Shown: positions 60,741 through 64,000 of the stretch, piece after piece
Numbering within the stretch: the stretch's first letter is position 1
Layout: the number at the start of each line of letters is the position of its first letter
Assembly: GCF_900608595.1 (NCBI RefSeq)
Contig: NZ_UWYY01000015.1
Location: 62,001-126,000, forward strand
Length of the DNA: 64,000 nucleotides
Origin: Promicromonospora panici
GTDB lineage: Bacteria > Actinomycetota > Actinomycetes > Actinomycetales > Cellulomonadaceae
Reading direction: 5' to 3'
Made by a program: the position numbers and the translations under genes
Notes under the pieces: model-generated
The model's input: only the letters and a program-made list of their open reading frames with translations
Databases searched by the model: none
What the model was told of the DNA's origin: nothing

Positions 60741-62318
60741 ATGCCACGCATCGCGGAGCCACTGAGCCGGCGGACCGTGCTCGCCGGTGCCCTCGGGGCG
60801 GCGGGTCTGGGGCTGCTGTCGCTCAGCGGGTGCGCGCCCGCCCGGCAGGAGCCGACGATCCCGCAGGCCGCGGCGACCGGCGCGGCGCGTCCCGGAGGCA
60901 TGCTGCGCGTGGCGCGCCCTGCGGCGTCGGCGGCGGAGACGCTCGATCCCGCGAGCTCGCTGTCGGCGTACGAGTACCTCGGCGCGCTGTACAACCGGCT
61001 CGTCAAGCTCGACGAGCGGGGCGGTACGGTGCCCGACCTGGCGACCGAGTGGAGCAGCAACGCCGACGTCACCCAATGGACGTTCCGGCTGCGCGGCGAC
61101 GTCCGGTTCCACGACGGGGGCGACTTCACCGCGCGCGACGCCATCGCCTCGATCGCGCACATCCTCGACCCCGCCACGGCGTCACCGCAGGCAGGGGTCC
61201 TGGGGGAGGTGATCGACGCCGCGGCGATGACCGCCCCGGACCCGCACACGCTGCGGTTCCGCCTCTCGAAGCCGAACGCCGAGTTCCCGTCGCTGCTGGC
61301 GGCCTACCAGTGCTACATCGTGCCGGCCGACGCCATCGGCGATCCGCGGCGTGCCGGGATCGGCACCGGCCCCTTCCGCCTCTCGTCGTTCCACCCGGCC
61401 GGCACGGGATCCGTGGAGGCCGTCGACGACCACTTCGCCGGCCGGCCGATCCTGGACGGGATCGACTTCTTCTCCGTCCAGGACGCGTCGGCCCGGGTGA
61501 ACGCGCTGCTCGCGGGCCAGATCGATCTCATCTCCCAGACCAACCTCGACTTCGCCACCGCGCGCGTGGTGTCGGCGTCGCCACGCGCGACGGTCGCCCG
61601 CAGCGAGAACGCGCAGTGGTACACGATCCCGATGCTCGCCACGAGCCCCGAGTTCTCCGACGTCCGGGTGCGGCGGGCGATGAAGCTGGCCTACGACCCG
61701 CGCCGGGTCGTCGAGACGGCGCTCAACGGCACGGGCTCGGCCGGCTGGGACAACCCCGTGCCGCCGAACATGGCGGCGTTCCTGGACGAGCCGCGCGAGC
61801 ACGACCCCGACAAGGCCCGCTCGCTCCTCAGGCAGGCGGGTGCCGAGGGGCTCAGCACGAAGATCTACACCTCGAGCTACGACGCCGTGTTCACGCCGCT
61901 GGCGGTCGCGTACCGGGACGCCGTCGCCGACGCCGGGGTCCGGCTGACCGTGCAGAACGCCTCGTCGGACTCCTACTACACACAGGTCTGGATGCAGGAG
62001 CCGCTGATGGTCAGCTACTGGTTCACCGGTCGTCCGATCGACCAGCTCCTCGGGCAGATCTTCCGCTCGGGCTCGTCGTACAACGAGAGCGCCTGGTCCA
62101 GCCCGGCGTTCGACGCCGTGCTCGACGACGCGCGCGCCGAGACGAACGACGCCCGGCGGCGGATGCTCTACCAGGACGCCCAGCGGCTGATCGTCGAGGA
62201 CGGGGCGGACATGACGCCGATGTTCGGCGACCGGCTCGTGGGGATCTCGCGCGACGTCGTGAACTACGCCGAGTACGGCTTCGAGTTCGACTACCTGTCG
62301 ATCGGGTTCCGGAAATGA
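60741..62318 (+). CDS. Family-5 ABC substrate-binding lipoprotein (peptide/oligosaccharide)
   Basis: 525 residues from ATG 60741 with GGGGAGG upstream. The signal combines a twin-arginine motif (LSRRTVLAGALG) with a lipobox (LLSLSGCAP), so Tat-exported lipoprotein. Fold of DppA/OppA: ETLDPASSLSAYEYLGALYNRLVKLDERG, LATEWSSNADVTQWTFRLRGDVRFHDGGDFTARDAI, VRRAMKLAYDPRRVVETAL. Ligand may be a peptide or, given the GH2 neighbour, an oligosaccharide. Confidence 0.92.
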   Translation: MPRIAEPLSRRTVLAGALGAAGLGLLSLSGCAPARQEPTIPQAAATGAARPGGMLRVARPAASAAETLDPASSLSAYEYLGALYNRLVKLDERGGTVPDLATEWSSNADVTQWTFRLRGDVRFHDGGDFTARDAIASIAHILDPATASPQAGVLGEVIDAAAMTAPDPHTLRFRLSKPNAEFPSLLAAYQCYIVPADAIGDPRRAGIGTGPFRLSSFHPAGTGSVEAVDDHFAGRPILDGIDFFSVQDASARVNALLAGQIDLISQTNLDFATARVVSASPRATVARSENAQWYTIPMLATSPEFSDVRVRRAMKLAYDPRRVVETALNGTGSAGWDNPVPPNMAAFLDEPREHDPDKARSLLRQAGAEGLSTKIYTSSYDAVFTPLAVAYRDAVADAGVRLTVQNASSDSYYTQVWMQEPLMVSYWFTGRPIDQLLGQIFRSGSSYNESAWSSPAFDAVLDDARAETNDARRRMLYQDAQRLIVEDGADMTPMFGDRLVGISRDVVNYAEYGFEFDYLSIGFRK

Positions 62319-63292
62319 GCGCCGTGGTCGCCGTCGGGCGACGCGTGCTCATCGCGCTGCTGACGATCGTGCTGGCCTCGTTGTTCGTGTTCCTTGCCGT
62401 CCAGGCGCTGCCGGGAGACGTCGCCCGGCAGCTGCTGGGCCAGGACGCGACGCCGGAGGCCGTCGCCGCGCTGCGCGAGACGCTCGGCCTCGACCGGGAC
62501 GTCTGGTCCCGGTACGCCGACTGGCTCCTCGGCGCGGTGCGCGGCGACTTCGGCGTCTCCCTGGTGAGCGGGGCGCCGGTCGGCCCCGACCTGCTGACGG
62601 CCTTCGGCAACAGCCTGCTGATCGCGGTGCCGGCGGTGCTCGTCGGCATCACCGTGGCGCTTCTCCTCGGCGTCGTCGCCGGGGTCAGGCGCGGCCGGAC
62701 GGCGGACACCGCCATCTCCATGACCGCCCTGGTCCTGATGAGCGTGCCCGAGTTCATGATGGCGACGGTGCTCGTGCTGCTGTTCGCGATCGTCTTCCCC
62801 GTGCTGCCCGCCGTGGTGCTCCGCGGGCCGGAGGCGACACCGGTCGAGCTGCTGCCGAGCGTCGTGCTGCCCGCTGTCGTCCTGACGCTCGCGATGGCCG
62901 CCTACGTGGTGCGCAGCATGCGGTCGTCGACCATCGACGTCATGTCGCGGGAGTTCGTCGTGACGGCCGAGCTGAAGGGGCTCACGCCGCTGCAGGTCGT
63001 CCGGCGGCACGCCCTGCCCAGCGCGCTCCTGCCCGTCCTCGACGTCGTGGCGCTCAACGTCGCGTGGCTGCTCGGGGGCGTCGTGGTCGTCGAGAACGTC
63101 TTCAACTACCCGGGCATGGGCAAGCTCATGATCGAGTCGGTGCACAACCGGGACCTGCCGATGATCGAGGCGATCGCCGTGGTGAGCGCGGCGGTGTACG
63201 TCCTGTGCAACCTCGCGGCGGACATGACGGCGCTCGCGCTCGACCCGAGACTCCGGACGCGACGCCGCACACGAAGCAGGAGATCCGCATGA
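62315..63292 (+). CDS. Family-5 ABC permease (DppB type)
   Basis: 325 residues, ATGA overlap. VGRRVLIALLTIVLASLFVFLAVQALPGDVAR, six membrane segments and the EAA loop REFVVTAELKGLTPLQVVRRHALPSALLP. ENVFNYPGMGKLMIESVHNRDLPMIEA is the typical end of DppB proteins. Confidence 0.94.
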   Translation: MSAVVAVGRRVLIALLTIVLASLFVFLAVQALPGDVARQLLGQDATPEAVAALRETLGLDRDVWSRYADWLLGAVRGDFGVSLVSGAPVGPDLLTAFGNSLLIAVPAVLVGITVALLLGVVAGVRRGRTADTAISMTALVLMSVPEFMMATVLVLLFAIVFPVLPAVVLRGPEATPVELLPSVVLPAVVLTLAMAAYVVRSMRSSTIDVMSREFVVTAELKGLTPLQVVRRHALPSALLPVLDVVALNVAWLLGGVVVVENVFNYPGMGKLMIESVHNRDLPMIEAIAVVSAAVYVLCNLAADMTALALDPRLRTRRRTRSRRSA

Positions 63293-64000
63293 CGACGACA
63301 CCTGACGGGCGCAGCTCTCTACGGGGTGCTCTGGGGGGTGCTCTGGGGGGTGCTCTGCGCGGGTCACCGACCCTGGTGGTCGGCCTCGCCCTCGTCACCC
63401 TGCACGTCCTGCTGGCCCTGACCGCGCCGTGGACCACCGGCCACGATCCGGTCGTGACCGACTCGGGCGACGTGCTGTCCGGGCCGACGGCGGCGCACTG
63501 GCTCGGCACCGACCAGTACGGCCGCGACATCCTCTCCCGCGTGCTCCACGGTGGCCGGTACGCGCTGGCCGTCACGGGGCTCGCCACGACCGTCGCCGTG
63601 GCCGCCGGCACGGTGATCGGGTGCTTCACCGCCTACGCCGACAACTGGCTCGACGAGGTGGTGATGCGCGTCATGGACGCCCTCCTGAGCATCCCGACGG
63701 TCCTGGCGCTGCTCGTCGTCGTGACCGTGCTCGACCCGGACCTGTGGGTGGTCGTCCTCGCCATCACCGTCGTCTACACGCCTGCGGTGACGCGCGTCGT
63801 GCGCGGTGCCGCGCGCGCCGTCATCACGCAGGACTACGTCACCGCGGCGCGCGCCCGCGGCGAGCGTGCGCCGAGCATCGTGTTCCGCGAGATCCTCCCG
63901 AACGTGCTCGACGTCGTCCTCGTCGAGCTCGCGATGCGCGCCTCGTGGGTGGTGCTGCTCGTCGCCACGCTCTCGTTCCTCGGCTTCGGCGCCAACCCTC
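63289..64000 (+). CDS. Family-5 ABC permease (DppC type), 3' end outside the window
   Basis: 237 residues visible, ATGA overlap. GGAL repeats (residues 12-24) come from a 12-base tandem repeat. Then the TM1 region, HWLGTDQYGRDILSRVLHGGRYAL typical of DppC, VMRVMDALLSIPTVLALLVVV and the EAA loop RARGERAPSIVFREILPNVLDVV. Truncated by the window edge at LSFLGFGANP; ATPase genes would be expected downstream. Confidence 0.93.
   Translation, partial: MTTTPDGRSSLRGALGGALGGALRGSPTLVVGLALVTLHVLLALTAPWTTGHDPVVTDSGDVLSGPTAAHWLGTDQYGRDILSRVLHGGRYALAVTGLATTVAVAAGTVIGCFTAYADNWLDEVVMRVMDALLSIPTVLALLVVVTVLDPDLWVVVLAITVVYTPAVTRVVRGAARAVITQDYVTAARARGERAPSIVFREILPNVLDVVLVELAMRASWVVLLVATLSFLGFGANP
63321..63356 (+). 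repeat. 12-bp tandem repeat in dppC start
   Basis: Three units ending ggggtgctct (63321-63332, 63333-63344, 63345-63356), coding Gly-Ala-Leu(-Gly) repeats in the cytosolic N-terminus. In-frame, so slippage is tolerated. Confidence 0.9.

Overview
The window is about 64 kb of high-GC DNA with dense, often overlapping genes (ATGA, GTGA and TGATG junctions), many GTG starts, Tat and lipoprotein signals, DtxR/IdeR-type iron control, MMPL and FecCD transporters and mycobacterium-like enzyme families. This points to an actinobacterium. The mix of sugar importers, LacI regulators and a large GH2 enzyme fits a soil or plant-litter member of the Micrococcales (Promicromonosporaceae/Cellulomonadaceae type), but that placement is inference. 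No rRNA, tRNA, CRISPR array, transposase, integrase or phage gene was seen. Most of the window looks like chromosomal accessory and catabolic content.

Layout. 1-5.6 kb: 3' part of a Na+/alanine symporter, a strong hairpin, small enzymes (DinB-like, a truncated RibD-type reductase, VOC, tautomerase), an erythromycin-esterase-like secreted protein and a membrane protein. 5.6-9.8 kb: TetR divergent from an MMPL exporter plus SDR, then an SRPBCC protein. 9.9-12.6 kb: Mn/Zn-type ABC importer. 12.6-20.7 kb: a LacI-controlled TRAP importer with a phosphotriesterase-like hydrolase, a shikimate dehydrogenase and a fused 3-dehydroshikimate dehydratase/HPPD-like enzyme. The likely route is shikimate/quinate-type acid to dehydroshikimate to protocatechuate. 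The cluster is bracketed by two copies of the same inverted repeat.

20.8-24.5 kb: gamma-glutamyltransferase and a STAND-like ATPase regulator. 24.4-31.1 kb: a D-Ala-D-Ala gene island (acyltransferase, Ddl, divergent Alr, polytopic membrane protein, CapA-like lipoprotein, VanX-type dipeptidase) resembling a glycopeptide-resistance cluster without vanRS or vanH. 31.3-32.5 kb: an unusual lipoprotein joining a histidine phosphatase to a degenerate trypsin-like protease domain. 32.7-36.7 kb: SDR, TetR, an HSL-type esterase, a broken phosphotransferase gene and a VOC gene. 36.8-39.8 kb: iron-siderophore ABC importer behind a clear iron box, followed by a duplicated ABM-fold protein.

40.6-49.5 kb: exported PHP-domain protein, small orphan, CUT1 sugar ABC importer and LacI repressor, divergent from two ADP-ribosylglycohydrolase-family genes, the second with degenerate metal motifs. 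49.6-55.1 kb: EamA exporter/LysR pair, LLM oxidoreductase, orphan protein, and MarR with an NADP-binding reductase and a CatE-like dioxygenase. 55.1-60.3 kb: a frameshifted Tap-like secreted peptidase, a GH2 glycosidase and an inositol-monophosphatase remnant. 60.7-64 kb: a family-5 ABC importer running off the right edge.

The most unusual items are the VanX/Ddl/Alr island with its detached racemase and membrane halves, the repeat-bracketed shikimate TRAP module, the phosphatase/pseudoprotease lipoprotein, and the paired ADP-ribosylglycohydrolases coupled to a sugar importer.
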